Positions 33,386-45,750 are shown, counted from the first letter of the stretch. The stretch: DNA of 64,000 bases from Persicaria tinctoria (GCA_037127255.1 JBANSL010000005.1:79241160-79305159); one strand, 5' to 3'. Made by a program: numbers and translations. The notes: generated by a model from the letters alone, not told the origin.

Positions 33386-34312
33386 ATTTTCCATCCATCT
33401 TCATTATGAATGCATGTTTTTTTCCGAAGTACTTTGTTCTCTAGAACACTCAACCAAGCACGTTGCGTTCACATCCATAGACTTATACGATATGTTGGTG
33501 TATAATGGAATCTGGAAGAATTTGTCTTTCCAACCAAAGCTTCAATACCTATTCGATGAAAAATGTATTAGTAGCAATACAAACAAAAGGGTGAAACTTT
33601 GTCTATATATTAATTAAGATAACAGGTCTAACAACACAAGTTCAAAGGAAATATTTCATTCCTTGCCTTCAGACAGTGCCGCCAATTTTCTCTAGCAACA
33701 TATCCACTAGGAGCAGCAGCTAACAATAAGCGTGGCAATGCTGCTTGAATAGCTTATATGTATGCATCACAAATGCTTCCTGAACACAAGTTCAAAGCAT
33801 TTAACATAATACTTATCTAAAAGATAAAAGAAGACGTGAGAATGAGAAGAGAGCGCCTTGCCTTTCAAACCTTGAGAGCATTGAGCAATTGAATCCACAA
33901 GGGGAAAAAAAAAAGATCAACCCTTCTGTACTACAAGGTTGATTCTCTCTCCAAACAATGAGCAAGGGTTTCAAGAACCTTAAAGATAAAATGCATGTAA
34001 GAATCTGGTAGAAAATGTATTCAAGCATCCAAATCCCAAATGATAACACATCAGTCTGTAGTTTTCTATAAAATTGAGGAAGTTCTTCACTAGACTCTAG
34101 TTAATGTCTTAAAAAGAGAGCGGCCCCCAAATCTACAAGTTAATCCTGAGTAGAGAAAAATATAAACAGGACAAAATATGCACTTCACAAACAAAAAGCA
34201 ACACATTCAATTTCAAAGAGCATGTATAGTATTTTAATATTAACCTCATTATGGCAAAATAAATTGAATAATACATAGTAAACTAATATAACATAGCCAT
34301 ACCTCAGTAGCG

Positions 34313-34590
34313 ATGCCAAACTTAGCACAATCTATTGCAATTCGAGTTGCCCGGCTGATGCTCTCTTTTGTCCTTGTTAATGTTCCAAGTGTTGTTTTAA
34401 AAGATGCAAGTGCAACCTTTACTTCTGTGCTATTACTTGACTTGTTTGAGGATTAATTTTGGGCTATTGCTCAAGTTGATTGAGGATTTCATACTGTGAG
34501 AGTGAGATGCTTCTGAATTGTATTTTATATTCTCATCAAGATCAGAAGCATTCTTCTCTTTGCAAAAATTAGCATCAGGAATGTAACAAC
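34313..34590 (-). pseudogene. Captured exon fragment of a HUA2-like (CID domain) gene
   Basis: The minus strand encodes STEVKVALASFKTTLGTLTR followed by TKESISRATRIAIDCAKFGI and ATEV, ended by a GT donor (GTATGGC). From memory this is the start of the CID region of HUA2/HULK proteins, pre-mRNA processing factors acting on flowering-time genes. The upstream 140 nt read in a different frame (NASDLDENIKYNSEASHSHS), implying a frameshift near 34445. Further exons are not found. It sits inside the MULE-like element, as expected for transduplicated gene fragments. Confidence 0.5.
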
Positions 34591-35408
34591 CATTAGGGAC
34601 ACTGTGCACAGACTCAAAAATCCTTTGACATCAGCAAAAGAGCAAAAAATAACATAAGGATGCATATTAACATCAGCAAAAACCAGAGTATTTAGAATCG
34701 GCCAGGAGACCTGTCTGGGCAACAGGGGGAGTAAATCTCTCGGTTGAATTGGGAATTTGAACTCAATTCCACAAGGAAAGGACCCTACAGATTTGCAAAT
34801 ATAAATTTAGGGGAAATGAAAACCCCTAGAAATCAGCGTCTGCAATTGAATGAGAATTGAAGCGTCCCGATGGTGAAGATGGAGATAGGATCGGAATTAA
34901 ACTCAGGTAAATTCAACATTGACCCTCTTCAATTAAATCAAGGTGAAAAGGGATGACATACCTACACTAAACTTACTTGGTCGGAATCGAAGTCAAGGAA
35001 TTCCAGATTCGCTTGGATGAAGGCGAATTGAAGCCAAGCGAGAGCAGCGGAGATCTACCTTCGAGAAGAAGGAGAAGCAACATGAGGTGAGACTAACGGG
35101 ATCGCTGGTGGATCTTCCTCGCCGACGCCGCCGAGTCCCTACCCGTACGGCGGTGGCATCTGGATCCTCCCGTCCGCGGTGCACTCTCTCCTGAAGCTGA
35201 ATCTCGGCCCTCCTCCGTCGGCATCACCGCCTCTCCCTCCCTTCTCTGGGATTCCGACGCTTACCTGCTACAACAGGTTTCCAACAGCGCAAAAAAACCT
35301 GTTGTTATATTTGCTTGGAATGGCCAGGCTATTTTGTGCCAATTTTTTACCCTGTTGGCTATTTGTGCAAATAGGCCCATTTTTTGGGCTATTTGGTACC
35401 ATTTCCTC

Positions 35409-36560
35409 TTTTTTTAAAAGGTTTTTTGATTTTGTTTATCAAGTAATAATTCGAACTTAGACATAGATGAAACTTAAGAGGCCGGCAAGTCGGCAAATGG
35501 AAGAATCGTCGAACATATAAAAACCGAAAATAGATGAAAAGAAAAAAAGGCGCAATCACCACATATAACATGCGCGCGCCCTGAAATGATGAAACTCAAC
35601 AAAACTAAAATCGTAGAGCTGAGGACGTCGACGAAGAACGGATTCAAGCACCGTCAAAAGGAAGCACCGCAGGTCAGTGGTACAGTCGGATGCTAACTCA
35701 TGTGGGCAGTAAAGACGAAACTCCAAGGACCAATTTCCCGGATACGGAGTCGCCCTTTGAACACTACCTCGACCCCAACTTGTCCCCACTCCAGACGCAG
35801 CACACTCAATCAAGTTATATAGACCGCTCACTCGCTCAGGAACCAAAGACAACTGAAACTCGGCCAATAAAGACACGAATTTCAACTCGTAAAAGAGGGG
35901 TATCAAATCTTGCAAGTAATGGGTTATTATATCACAAATTACACTATATAAATAAGTAGAATGTTATTATGATTTTATTTACTTATTTATTTGTCTATTT
36001 TAGGTGTTCGGGTCAACTTTGGACCGAACTTAAAAATGTGCTAATACTCGGCTTATTTAGAAAAATGAATGAATTTGAGCCGAACTTTTATCGAGTCGAA
36101 CTCAACCACGCTCGAGCTCCTCGGCTCATATAAACCCTACCCCCCAATCATCACAAAAACCTAATCTTGGGATTGTAATGATGAAATTTGCTTAATTCAA
36201 ATAAAATCTTCCATTCCCTTGTATCATGTATGTCCTCGTCAAGTTGGGCCCTCTCTCGGGAAAAAAAACTTGCATATTTATAACCAATAACATGCGATGT
36301 TAAACCCATAAGAACTTCAATTTAGAATCATATTGATCTTTACATGTTTGAAGTCAGTAAGGTGATGCGCTGCAGCAATGGGCCTCCACCCGAATCAGCA
36401 CCAAGTCCAGCCCAATGACAGCACAAATGTCACATGCTTCAAATGTAATGCAATATAGCAATAGTGAATAGTGAATGACCATTATAAGGTTTTTGCAGTA
36501 TATAAGCTATCTCTTGTAATTAGATAACCACCAATGAAAATAAATCGTTATTCCACGACA
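35409..36560. other. Intergenic sequence, no gene recognised
   Basis: Open frames here (for example 35556-35915 minus) show no recognisable domain. 36035-36125 is an old dispersed repeat shared with about 19421-19520. A TCTATATAAC on the minus strand (about 35820) could be a TATA box of an unknown transcript. Confidence 0.3.
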
Positions 36561-37163
36561 TCTATATATCTATATCTATATAACATCTTAAATCAAAAGA
36601 CTTATGTTGATGTGTCATCTCCTCCTTAATTTTAGCTAATTCAACTAATCATTTTTTTCTTTTTTCTTTTTACAATTGATTTCCATCTTTAAAATGATCA
36701 ATGAGTTTATTTCAAAAGATTTAATTAATACTCCTTCCGTTTAAGAATATAGGTCTTTTTAGGTTTGGAATTTTGTTTACAAATATAAGTCCTTTTAGGT
36801 TTTCGAGCCATTGAGATAAGAGAAAAGTAACTTTTTGAGCTGTTTTGTGAAATGTTATTGGTTGATAATGGTAGTGGATAATTAATGAGGGGTATAAAAG
36901 TAATATTTTTAGACTTTTCTTAATATGTGTGCAAAAAATGAGGGAGTATAAATATATGTGTCTATTTGTAAATCTTCATAGTTCATATACTATCACAATG
37001 GAGTCCAAGCTTATTATATCTTTCTTTTATGAGTTTATTTGTATAATTTAATTAAAAAATATTAAAATAATACTTTATTTATTTGTATAATATTAATTTA
37101 TTTTATTATTAAAATTTATTATTACAAAATCACGATATGGTGCGGGAACCGTAGTAGTTCTCC
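36561..37163 (+). mobile_element. Possible short Helitron
   Basis: Starts TCTATATATCTATATC followed by ATCTTAAATCAAAAGAC, similar to the 5' ends of the other Helitrons here. A CACGATATGGTG hairpin with a GCGGGAACCG spacer near 37133-37155 resembles a Helitron 3' end, but the terminal CTRR is not clean. Hosts a Stowaway MITE. Confidence 0.4.
36731..36946. mobile_element. Stowaway-like MITE (216 bp)
   Basis: CTCCTTCCGTTTAAGAATAT at the left and CTCCCTCATTTTTTGC read inward from the right, flanked by TA on both sides. AT-rich core. The TIRs are diverged. Confidence 0.55.
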
Positions 37164-37651
37164 TAAAAACATTAATTTATCAACTGTTTCCGAGCTTGAT
37201 TAATACGGAGTACTGTATAAAACTTTTTTACATAATTTTGAAACAGCTTAACTTCAAAATATGCATTGAAACACCTCTAAAATTTTGGATAACGCCTCCT
37301 TTTCAATTGAGAGAATAAAAGACTATCTAATCATCAACGGACAATGGACATCGCAGAATCCATGTTCTGACGGTTGGTGGGATTCAATTGACCGGTTGGA
37401 TAAAATAAATATATTATGTAGTTTGTCAGGGGTGGATCTATAAATTTTTTCGAGGTGAGCACATTTTTTTATGAATAATTTCTATATTATGTTTATTAGA
37501 AATAATTTTTTAAAAAAATTATAAAGAGAATATCTTAGATTTGTAAGAAAAAATATTATTATTTAATTATAAAATACCAAATATATTATAAGAATTTTAA
37601 AATAATGAAAAATGGATTGAGAAAAAAATAAATGAAAATGGGTGCATTGTG

Positions 37652-37712
37652 TGATTTGAACGAGGGTTGATTTGATTCTATTTAAAATGGAGTGGGCTTA
37701 ACTACTACGCCA
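37652..37712 (-). promoter_or_regulatory. Degenerate tRNA-like A/B boxes in H8
   Basis: On the minus strand TGGCGTAGTAGT (complement of 37701-37712) resembles an A box. CGTTCAAATCA (complement of 37652-37662) resembles a B box whose central CG became CA. Starts are 50 nt apart. Confidence 0.45.
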
Positions 37713-37827
37713 CTAAAAATATTTGTATTTTACCCTTTAAATTTTTTACATACCCCATATATTCTTGTATTTTTTTCCCGGACCGGGGTGGGCGACGGTT
37801 GGTGTCGCCCACCCTTGGATCTGCCAC

Positions 37828-38162
37828 TAGGGTTGTGCATAACCGGGTATCCGACACGACACGACATGTCGGATACACGAAACCGATAACAATGAAAAGG
37901 CCGATCCGAACACGACACGATAAGTACCGGGTATCCGACACGAAAACACGAAACAGTTTCGTCCTACAATTCTTGAATTTACATAATCTAAAATGAACAA
38001 ATTGATGGAAAATAGATGGCTCGTTCTCTTAAAATCACAAATCGCCCCAAAGAACCTGAATCCGGAAACCATGGCTAGATCTTCTTGAAATTGAAACACT
38101 GATTTTTCTCAAAAGAACCTGAATCCGGAATCAAAACTAAAAGGCAGAGGCGGCATTTCAGG

Positions 38163-38193
<31 letters not shown>

Positions 38194-38595
38194 CGTTGAG
38201 GGAGAGATCGGGTTGACACGATCCGAACACGACACGATAAGTACCGGGTATCCGACACGAAAACACGAAACAGTTTCGTGTCGGATACCCGTGTAACACG
38301 ACACGAACCATTTATGAAAACTTTTTTTTTTGCTGAATCTGTAGCCCTAGCCTCCAATGTTGCCCAAAATCCTAAATCTGAAATCACCAAAACCACCTAC
38401 AATTCTTGAATTTACATAATCTAAAATGAACAAATTGATGGAAAATAGATGGCTCGTTCTCTTAAAATCACAAATCGCCCCAAAGAACCTGAATCCGGAA
38501 ACCATGGCTAGATCTTCTTGAAATTGAAACACTGATTTTTCTCAAAAGAACCTGAATCCGGAATCAAAACTAAAAGGCAGAGGCGGCATTTCAGG

Positions 38596-38649
<54 letters not shown>

Positions 38650-39290
38650 GTTGAGGGAGAGATCGGGTTGACTGATTAGAGAATCATTAGCGGTTGGAGA
38701 AATGGAGATCCCAAAATTTTCGGATGATAGAGAATGGGGGGAGAGTAGAAGGAGAAGAATTGAAGAACTGATCTGGATAAAAGGAGAGAGAACTCGAGAG
38801 TCGAGATGAGACTGAGAGTTACCGAAAGAGGAGACTGAGCACTAGCAGTGGGCGGCGATTTTGAAAAATGAAAGAAGAAGACGGAACCTCGAAGCCCTAG
38901 ACGTAGATAAGTACGTAGATAGAAAAAAAAGGCTGGGAAAACCAAAAAAAATAAAATTTGGGATTCGAACACGAGACTCCTTGGACCTTGCGCTTCTTCG
39001 GCAGCGAACTACACGCCCGACCAACTGGGCAAGCAGAGTTATGTGATACTAGAAGACATTTATTTTATATGTATTATTACAGAAAGCTAATATTTAAAAA
39101 AAAAACTTATCGTGTCGTGTCGGATACCCGACAAGGGAAAAATGCCGATCCAAACACGACACGATTATTGTCGTGTTTTACCGTTTCGTGTCATAATCGT
39201 GTCGTATCTTTATCGTTTCGTGTTTTTTTGTATCGTTTTGTTGCGGTTTCGTGTCGTATCAATCGTGTCGTATTTTTCTGCACAACCCTA
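37828..39290. mobile_element. Non-autonomous hAT element H5 (1463 bp)
   Basis: Perfect 8-bp target duplication TCTGCCAC (37820-37827 and 39291-39298). TIR TAGGGTTGTGCA with the right end TGCACAACCCTA. Subterminal ACACGACACGA/GTATCCGACACG words resemble those of H4. Two large internal duplications: a roughly 60-bp block (37905 and 38219) and a roughly 250-bp block (37963-38215 and 38395-38672), each with a GA microsatellite (38166-38193; 38600-38648). Confidence 0.87.
38961..39032 (-). promoter_or_regulatory. tRNA-like A/B boxes in H5
   Basis: On the minus strand TTGCCCAGTTGG (complement of 39021-39032) is an A box with one mismatch, and TGTTCGAATCC (complement of 38961-38971) a B box with one mismatch. 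Starts are 61 nt apart, compatible with a long-variable-arm tRNA ancestor. Confidence 0.6.
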
Positions 39291-39403
39291 TCTGCCACTG
39301 TAGTTTGTACTATACTGTATTTACAGGGTACCGCGTCTTACCTATCTATATAGTGAAATATAGCAATTTAAAAAAAAAAATAAGCTGTCATTTGACGAGA
39401 CTA

Positions 39404-39790
39404 AAGGTGTGTATGGTAAGTTAAATAAACAGTTAAAAAAAGCATTTGTGGTTGTTTATTTTTTTTAAACATCTTTTTTGGTTGTTTGGATGACCAAAAT
39501 AAACAAAAACGTGTTAAAAAATTGTGTTAAAAATAAGCTACAAAATGGAGGTTATTTGAGTGTTTATTTTGTACAAGTACTATTTTACCCATTTTTTTTT
39601 ATCTTATTTGGTTTGAAAGTACCACAATATCTCTAATAACAACCAAATAAACTCCACTTTTTACAAATAAACTGTTTTTCGCCCCATACAAAGATTATCT
39701 TGTTGTTTAAATTTTTAACTACTTATACCAACAGTTTATAAATTTTACCCTACTTATAATTTTAGTCAGTTTATTAGTCTCATACAAACC
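39404..39790. mobile_element. PIF/Harbinger-like MITE
   Basis: Left end AAGGTGTGTATGGTAAG and right end (inward) GGTTTGTATGAGAC are similar and lie between CTA trinucleotides (39401-39403 and 39791-39793). AAACA/TGTTT-rich body with no coding. Confidence 0.45.
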
Positions 39791-39826
39791 CTAGATCCTA
39801 CTAGTTCACCGTTTAAATGCATACTA

Positions 39827-40195
39827 GTGGATAAGGGTATTAAGGTTTTTTTTCTATACGGAGATCTGACGCGGTATAAATATTGGAAAAGTCGAGCGAT
39901 ATGGCTCATACATATGTTAACTTCACAGAAGACATGTAGGTGGATACTTAACCTTAACGAATCACCCGAGGGGAGTGTTTTTTATTTATTTACAAGCAAG
40001 CATATATCTATAAAGATATTGGGGAGACCGTTTATACCGATGAAGCTAGGGGGGAGAAAGGGAGAGAAATCGCATATCCTTTCATTCGTTGAATTACCTA
40101 TATTTATTCTACTCGTCGATAGCTTCGTTTTGATATATTATAAGCCTCCATCCGATAACCGAGTAAAAAGTTATGAACGTTTGAAAGTTAAATAG
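39827..40195 (+). other. Unassigned open frame of 122 codons
   Basis: Opens MDKGIKVFFLYGDLTRYKYW and has a hydrophobic stretch (ELPIFILLVDSFVLIYY). No family recognised; no promoter, splice or homologue evidence. It may be chance. Confidence 0.2.
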
Positions 40196-40434
40196 TACAA
40201 ATTAATTAGTTTAGATGTCTTTTAATAAATCAAGATGCTTTTATATTTGACTTCACTTGATATATATTTTGGTAATATAATTCAACCCAAGAGTTTTGAA
40301 ATAAGAGGTTATATTACTAAATTCGATAATTGTATAAGAAATTATAAAAGTTTAATTAAAGTTTGTATATCTTGTTATACATTATTACAACTTAAAAGAA
40401 AAATAAGTTTAAAGTTTGTATATCGCGGAGCTCC

Positions 40435-40529
40435 AACCTATGCTCTACGGGATGCTAGCCATTCGGGTGGGCTACCCTCGTCTTATCATTGATTCTGATT
40501 CGGCTACTCTATGCAAACTTCTCCTTTCG
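40435..40529 (+). pseudogene. LINE RNase H fragment
   Basis: About 95 nt encode AELQPMLYGMLAIRVGYPRL then IIDSDSATLCKLL, the AEL helix and DSDSAT acidic motif of the RNase H domain of plant L1 elements. It is a different lineage from the LINE at 9.3-14.5 kb. Nothing else of the element remains. Confidence 0.65.
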
Positions 40530-40569
40530 AGAACTACTACCCCCACCCAGACTAATATAGTCTATTGTA

Positions 40570-40842
40570 GTCCCTCCGTCTCGAAATAGATGTCATTTTA
40601 GCCTTATACACAAATTTTAATAAAAACACTCATACATCAATCAACATCATCATTGCACTAACTTTTTCATTAATTTTATTACCCACTATATTTTTTAACC
40701 AATCAAAATCTTTTAAAAAGTCAACAACACACAAATCAATACAAATCATTAGTACTTTCCACTGTCTAGAAAATCTAAAACGACATCTATTTTAATACAA
40801 AACTAAAGAGCTAAAATAACATATATTTCGAGACGGAGGGAG
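40570..40842. mobile_element. Stowaway MITE (273 bp)
   Basis: TIRs TCCCTCCGTCTCGAAATA and the matching TTTCGAGACGGAGGGA. TA target duplication (40568-40569 and 40843-40844). AT-rich, no coding; the TIR pairing extends about 30 bp. Confidence 0.85.
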
Positions 40843-41314
40843 TATCTCCCAGTGTTGTCGGTTGATTGATGGGGTGTTGTACTCCTATATGGAACTAAAC
40901 TAATACAGTATAGTACTGTATTTATCAATAAAGGGCTAAGATCCACCTTTGAACCAAAAAGAAAAAGTAAAACTAGTTTGACGTTTTCAATGTTAGATAC
41001 GATTTTTGTACTAGTGATACCCTCTTAAAACTCTAGGGTGTTAAATATTTTATTAGAGTCAACTTAATACTTGGAGGTGATCTGACAGTATGTTTGAGTA
41101 CACTCTTCTAGGCTGGAAGTTCTATAGATCTAACGGGGTTGTTAATGCTTTAATTAAGTGGATGATTGGAACACTCTGTCCCTCGTCAAATATAATAAAG
41201 GTGTTGACAAATGATGTATAAGTTATTCAAATCCTATTTATCTCATAAGAGCTTTTTCTTTTTATAATAGGTAAAAAGAACTAGGTCGGGTCATAAAGGC
41301 TTAAAGCACCTTTA
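40843..41314. other. Spacer without recognised features
   Basis: No ORF with coding character and no repeat termini seen. Confidence 0.3.
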
Positions 41315-41649
41315 GGGCAAGTTTGGTATCCAATGAAATTGGGAATGGATGATTCTCATTTTTGGTGTATGGTATGTCAAAATCGAGAATCAAAATCATT
41401 CTCGATAATCTTCTCATTCCCATTTTTTAGCCACTTTCATTCCTCTCAAAATACCTAATTAGGAATCCTTCATTTCCAATTTTCACAAACCCCCATATTC
41501 ACCCATCTCCTCCCTGGATCTCCGCCTCCACCAGTGTCCCTCATTTACACTGTCGTCCAGCACTGCAGCCGCCGCCATCTCGCCACCACCATTGTCCAGA
41601 TCTGAAGCCGCCACCACCATTGTCTACCGTCCTCCATCATCGGCCTAGT

Positions 41650-41709
<60 letters not shown>

Positions 41710-42106
41710 CCTCTCTCTCTCTCCCCCTCCAAATCTGGTGCCTCCGTTTTCGATCGTCATCACCTAGCTTGGTACACCGTCAAATCCAAACATATACTTT
41801 GAATCCATATCTAGCCCCTGGCATTCTCTTTCTTTGGTGGATTAGGGTTTCCTCTCTCAACCACCATCCAATTTCTTACTATAATTTGTTAAAATTTATA
41901 TATTTATGTGATGAATTTATGAAATGGTAGGTTGATTTTGTGTTTTTTTTATTCTTAATTCGAGAGATTGAATTGGTTTGATTTTGAATTTGTTGCTTTG
42001 AATTTTTGGATGTTTAAGTAGAAAATCAATTATTCCGAGTTTTGATTCGGATTCCGATTTTCATTCCCATTAATTCTGATTACTACACTTATAAGCAAAC
42101 GGGGTC
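41315..42106. mobile_element. PIF/Harbinger-like element (792 bp)
   Basis: Begins GGGCAAGTTTGGTATCC; read inward from the right it begins GACCCCGTTTGCTTATAAG. TTA target duplication (41312-41314 and 42107-42109). GAATGGGAATG-type subterminal repeats. The centre has GC-rich CCGCCACCACC sequence and a (CT)n microsatellite. No transposase. Confidence 0.65.
41651..41705 (+). repeat. (CT)n microsatellite
   Basis: About 27 uninterrupted CT units, then a short imperfect CT/CC continuation to about 41723. The open frames across it on both strands are artefacts. Confidence 0.95.
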
Positions 42107-42372
42107 TTAATGTATCCAATATGAAAACGGGTGTTACAATCTCCCCATTGAAGTATATATATTGATGACTCTATGGGGCCCAAGTAACTCAAAGAGAATT
42201 TTGAAATGAGAAAAAGAAGCAGTAAATAAAATATATCATGGATGACTTGAAGCACCTTTAGTCATTTTTTGGTACAAAATATAAGAAGTGAAGCGGTGAA
42301 TTATAAAACGAGTAAAGAAGCAGGCACTAGTTTTGGTAGGTTTGCAATAAATTCCTCACATGGAAGCCTTTC

Positions 42373-42380
42373 TATATAAG
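42373..42380 (+). promoter_or_regulatory. Putative TATA box of the SCPL gene
   Basis: TATATAAG lies 88 nt upstream of the SCPL start codon. About 50 nt upstream of the start is a CCACCACCACCA tract (42411-42424), probably leader sequence. Confidence 0.5.
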
Positions 42381-42468
42381 GTATACAAGGGACGACGACC
42401 ATATATAATTCCCACCACCACCACCAATAATAAGATCGATATAGTAGCAGTAGTACGTAGGTGTAACC

Positions 42469-42962
42469 ATGTCGTCTGTCTCACCACCATCCAATGTGTA
42501 TTGGAAAAGGTACCAACTACGTATACTGCTATGGCAAATCCTCTTATTCCATTGCTGTCATGTCCTCTCTGCAGGCGAAATCGTTACCTCTTTACCGGAT
42601 TTCGACGGTGACCTTCCTTTCAAACTCGAAACCGGGTACCTATATATCATCATTTCCTCCTCAACTACCTACCTAGAATCATGTTCATTACAATTAAGTT
42701 TACATTGGTATATATATATAGGTATGTGCATGTGGAGGGATCGGAGCTGTTTTATTACTTCTTAGAGTCGGAAGGAAACCCTAATAAGGACCCTTTCATG
42801 CTTTGGTTCAGCGGCGGCCCCGGTTGTTCTGCCTTCGCCGCCATAATTGATGAAATAGGTCACTATTTCTTCTTTCTATTTATACATATATATAAATTAA
42901 TCGCTATCTAATTTCCTTAATTAATTTACTATATCTTCTTTTTCTCTCTCTCTCTCTCTCTA

Positions 42963-42997
<35 letters not shown>

Positions 42998-45719
42998 CAT
43001 TATCTAATTTTCTATGTTTAAATTAATTTTCTATATTCATCATTATCTGATTGCAATGACTATTATATTGCAGGGTTTGATCGCTACGGACAGTTTTTTA
43101 TTTTGAAAAGAATCTGTTTTTAGCTTGGTTATTAATTATTAAAACTAGGTTAGAAACATCTATTTTTTTTGAAACTCGGTTTGTTAAAGATTGGTTTTTC
43201 TTTCATATGTTTTAAGGGTATAGGATAAAAATCTTAATCGGAAAAGATTTACTACCAACAAAATAAAACGATTCTAAAAAATCAATACTAAAAAAATCTA
43301 AATATAATTTAAATTTAAAAAATCTTTTTCGATTGAGCTTGTTTATCCTGTGCCTTTTTCACACTATTTTGGATGCGAAATAATCATAATTTCAAAACAT
43401 GTATGAAACCCTAAAGCATAATGATATATCACCATGCTTAATTTTTCATCAAGTGGTTTGATTTACTAAGGGTTCGTTTGATTCAATGTGGGAATTGAAA
43501 TTCCCGGGAAGTTGCTTCATGGGAATTGAATTCCCGGGAAATCCAATTGACGGGAAATCTAAAAATATGTTTGGTTGATTTTTTATTCTAGGAGATTAAA
43601 TGCAGAAAATGGAAATTTCCAAGTTAAAAATGGGGGAAGTTGAACTTACTTAGGGGAGACTAGGTAAGTGAACTTCCTCTATTTTTGGGGAATTCAACTT
43701 CCCGAGAAGTTGAATTCCTGTGTTTTTTAATTTCAAAAACATCAACCAAACACAGGAATTTCTCCTATTTCCTGAGAAGTTCTACTTCCTGGGTTTTTAG
43801 GTTGCCAACCAAACGAAGTCTAAATTGAGTTGAATCACTGCAAAATAGGTAAGTTTAATTTCAAAACATGTATTAAATTTATTTTGTAATGTAATACAAC
43901 CACCGGTAAGCCGGGAAGAAAGGCAGATACATTTATTTTGTATCCCTACAATTCCTCTCTCACAAAATGCTACGGAGTATATCTATAGTCTATACTCTAT
44001 ACAGAGTTGGTGTAATCATCGGTGGAAAATGGTCCACGTTCGTCATTTTGAGTTTCTAACTAATAATGTAGTTGTCCTCTTGGGACCTCTTACCAAAAAC
44101 AGAAATTTTTTTTGGGTCTGGACCGTGCCGAAGCAAATCCTTTGTCCCGACACTTATTAGAGAGTATCACCAACCGTTTCTTCAAAATAGGAATTTTGGT
44201 GGTTCTTGGGGAATTTTAGATGTTTTTTAAATTTAATAGATTTCTCATTTCATTCTCCAAAATGGGAAGCGCAGCAGAAGAAATGGAGAAACTTCCCCAA
44301 ATCTATAGCATTCTCTAAAGTCTAAGAGCAACCCCATCAACTTCTCCATATTGATTTTTTAGAGAATATTAAGATGGATTTTGGTCTAATAGATTCCCCA
44401 TCACATTATCCAAAATATAGAATCATGATAAAAAAAAATGGAGACCATTCCCTAAATTTTGAGTAAACTCTATATATTTTGGGTAAACTCCATAATGAAA
44501 AATATGTTGGAATTCAACCCAAAAAAATCAAGAATAAGTGGTTTATAATTCTCCATTTTGGAGAATTTTTTAGAGAAACCCTTGGACATGCTCTACAACT
44601 AAATGATTCCCCAAATGGTCGAAATGGAGAAACTGTTGGAGGTGGAGCAAAAATAATTTGGAGAATATATCTTTTAATTCCCCATTTTGAAGAAATTTTT
44701 GGAGAAGCTATTGGAGATGGTCTTATACCCTTAAATTAATTTTAAAAAATATATTTAGTTTTTGCATAATTATTATAATATATTTGTTAAAAAAAATTAT
44801 AAAATTATAAAATTTTGAAAAATGCTTCACAAAACAAAAGTCTCTCACTCATTATTTAAAAAAAAAATAGTCTCACTCATTAATTAATGTCCAAAATGGC
44901 TTATGGGCCCAATTTTCTCATTGAAGCTGTTTCTTTTTTCTTTCAATCAAAGCTCTTCATTTTGTCGGTGGTATCTCGGGTTAAAAAATAATAATATAGA
45001 GTTATTTTTTCTTATGATTTAAATAGTTATTTTTAGTTAAAATTTTTAATAAAAATAATATTTTTATATGTATACGTACATTAAAAAGAATATTTTTGTT
45101 TAAATGTATTAAAGAAAATATTAAATTTGTTATTTAATTAAACATATTTAGTAGTAACGCCCACTTAAAAATGAGGTTGAAGAGGTTGCCATGACAATAA
45201 ACACCCCTTATGATTTAAATAGTGATTGTTTACACTTTTCTTCCAGGATAGGGGATTAACACCACCCGAGGCCTGCCGCTATGTGCAATTAATTGTAGGG
45301 GTGGGCGCGGGACGGAGTTCGTCCCGCGTAATATTTGCGGGACAGGACCGGGAAGGGACGAGCATTGCTCCTCAAATAAAAAAAATTAAAATTTCATGTA
45401 TATATTGCGATTTTCAAAGATTTAAAAAATATATATGTATTTTTTTTATATTTTGCAGGTTCCCATATATATACATAAATAATATCAGTGTATATGTGTA
45501 TGCATTACAATGTATATGTATATATATAAGATATATGCAGCGTATATCGCATACTATATATATAATATAGTATTACAATGTATAATGTATATATCATACT
45601 ATATTATACATTACAATGCATGTATATATACTATATACACATTAATCTATATATATCATACTATATTATGCATTACATACAATATATAGCATACTATATT
45701 ATGCATTATAGTGTGTGTG

Positions 45720-45750
<31 letters not shown>

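Larger units (their letters stand above)
31862..33392. repeat. Inverted repeat (foldback) with a tRNA-like gene in each arm
   Basis: Left arm about 31862-32150 and right arm about 33080-33392 are reverse complements: tRNA-like gene, then AATRCGGAGTATGYGTTCAT, then CTTATACGATTA and ATGGTAGGAAATATATACA. The centre is about 0.9 kb of CCTACCA-rich and AT-rich sequence. Confidence 0.75.
30958..35408. mobile_element. Probable Mutator-like element (Pack-MULE), 4.45 kb
   Basis: A perfect 16-bp inverted repeat TTTGCACAAATAGCCA (30995-31010 and the complement at 35356-35371) lies inside diverged longer termini that start GGCCAATTTG on the left and GAGGAAATGG on the right strand. A 9-bp flank TTTTTTTAA (30949-30957 and 35409-35417) has Mutator length but is low complexity. 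There is no transposase. It contains a tRNA-bearing foldback, a CCTACCA-rich region, a HUA2-like exon fragment on the minus strand, and a GC-rich end (34990-35270) of unknown origin. Confidence 0.5.
37427..39300. mobile_element. Non-autonomous hAT element H8, split by H5
   Basis: Perfect 8-bp target duplication TAGTTTGT (37419-37426 and 39301-39308). The left end is CAGGGGTGGATCTA; read inward from the right end the sequence is CAGTGGCAGATCCAAGGGTG after removal of H5, which inserted only about 10 bp from the right terminus. Own length about 403 bp. The subterminal GGGTGGGCGAC is palindromically paired (37781-37815). Carries a degenerate tRNA-like block. Confidence 0.8.

Noticed and set aside
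39827..40195. Novel small protein gene
   Set aside because: No start context, homology or promoter supports it; a 122-codon frame can occur by chance in this AT-rich region, so it is listed only as unassigned.
41545..41802. Open frames over the CT repeat on both strands
   Set aside because: They encode only Ser-Leu or Arg-Glu runs from the microsatellite inside a PIF-like element.
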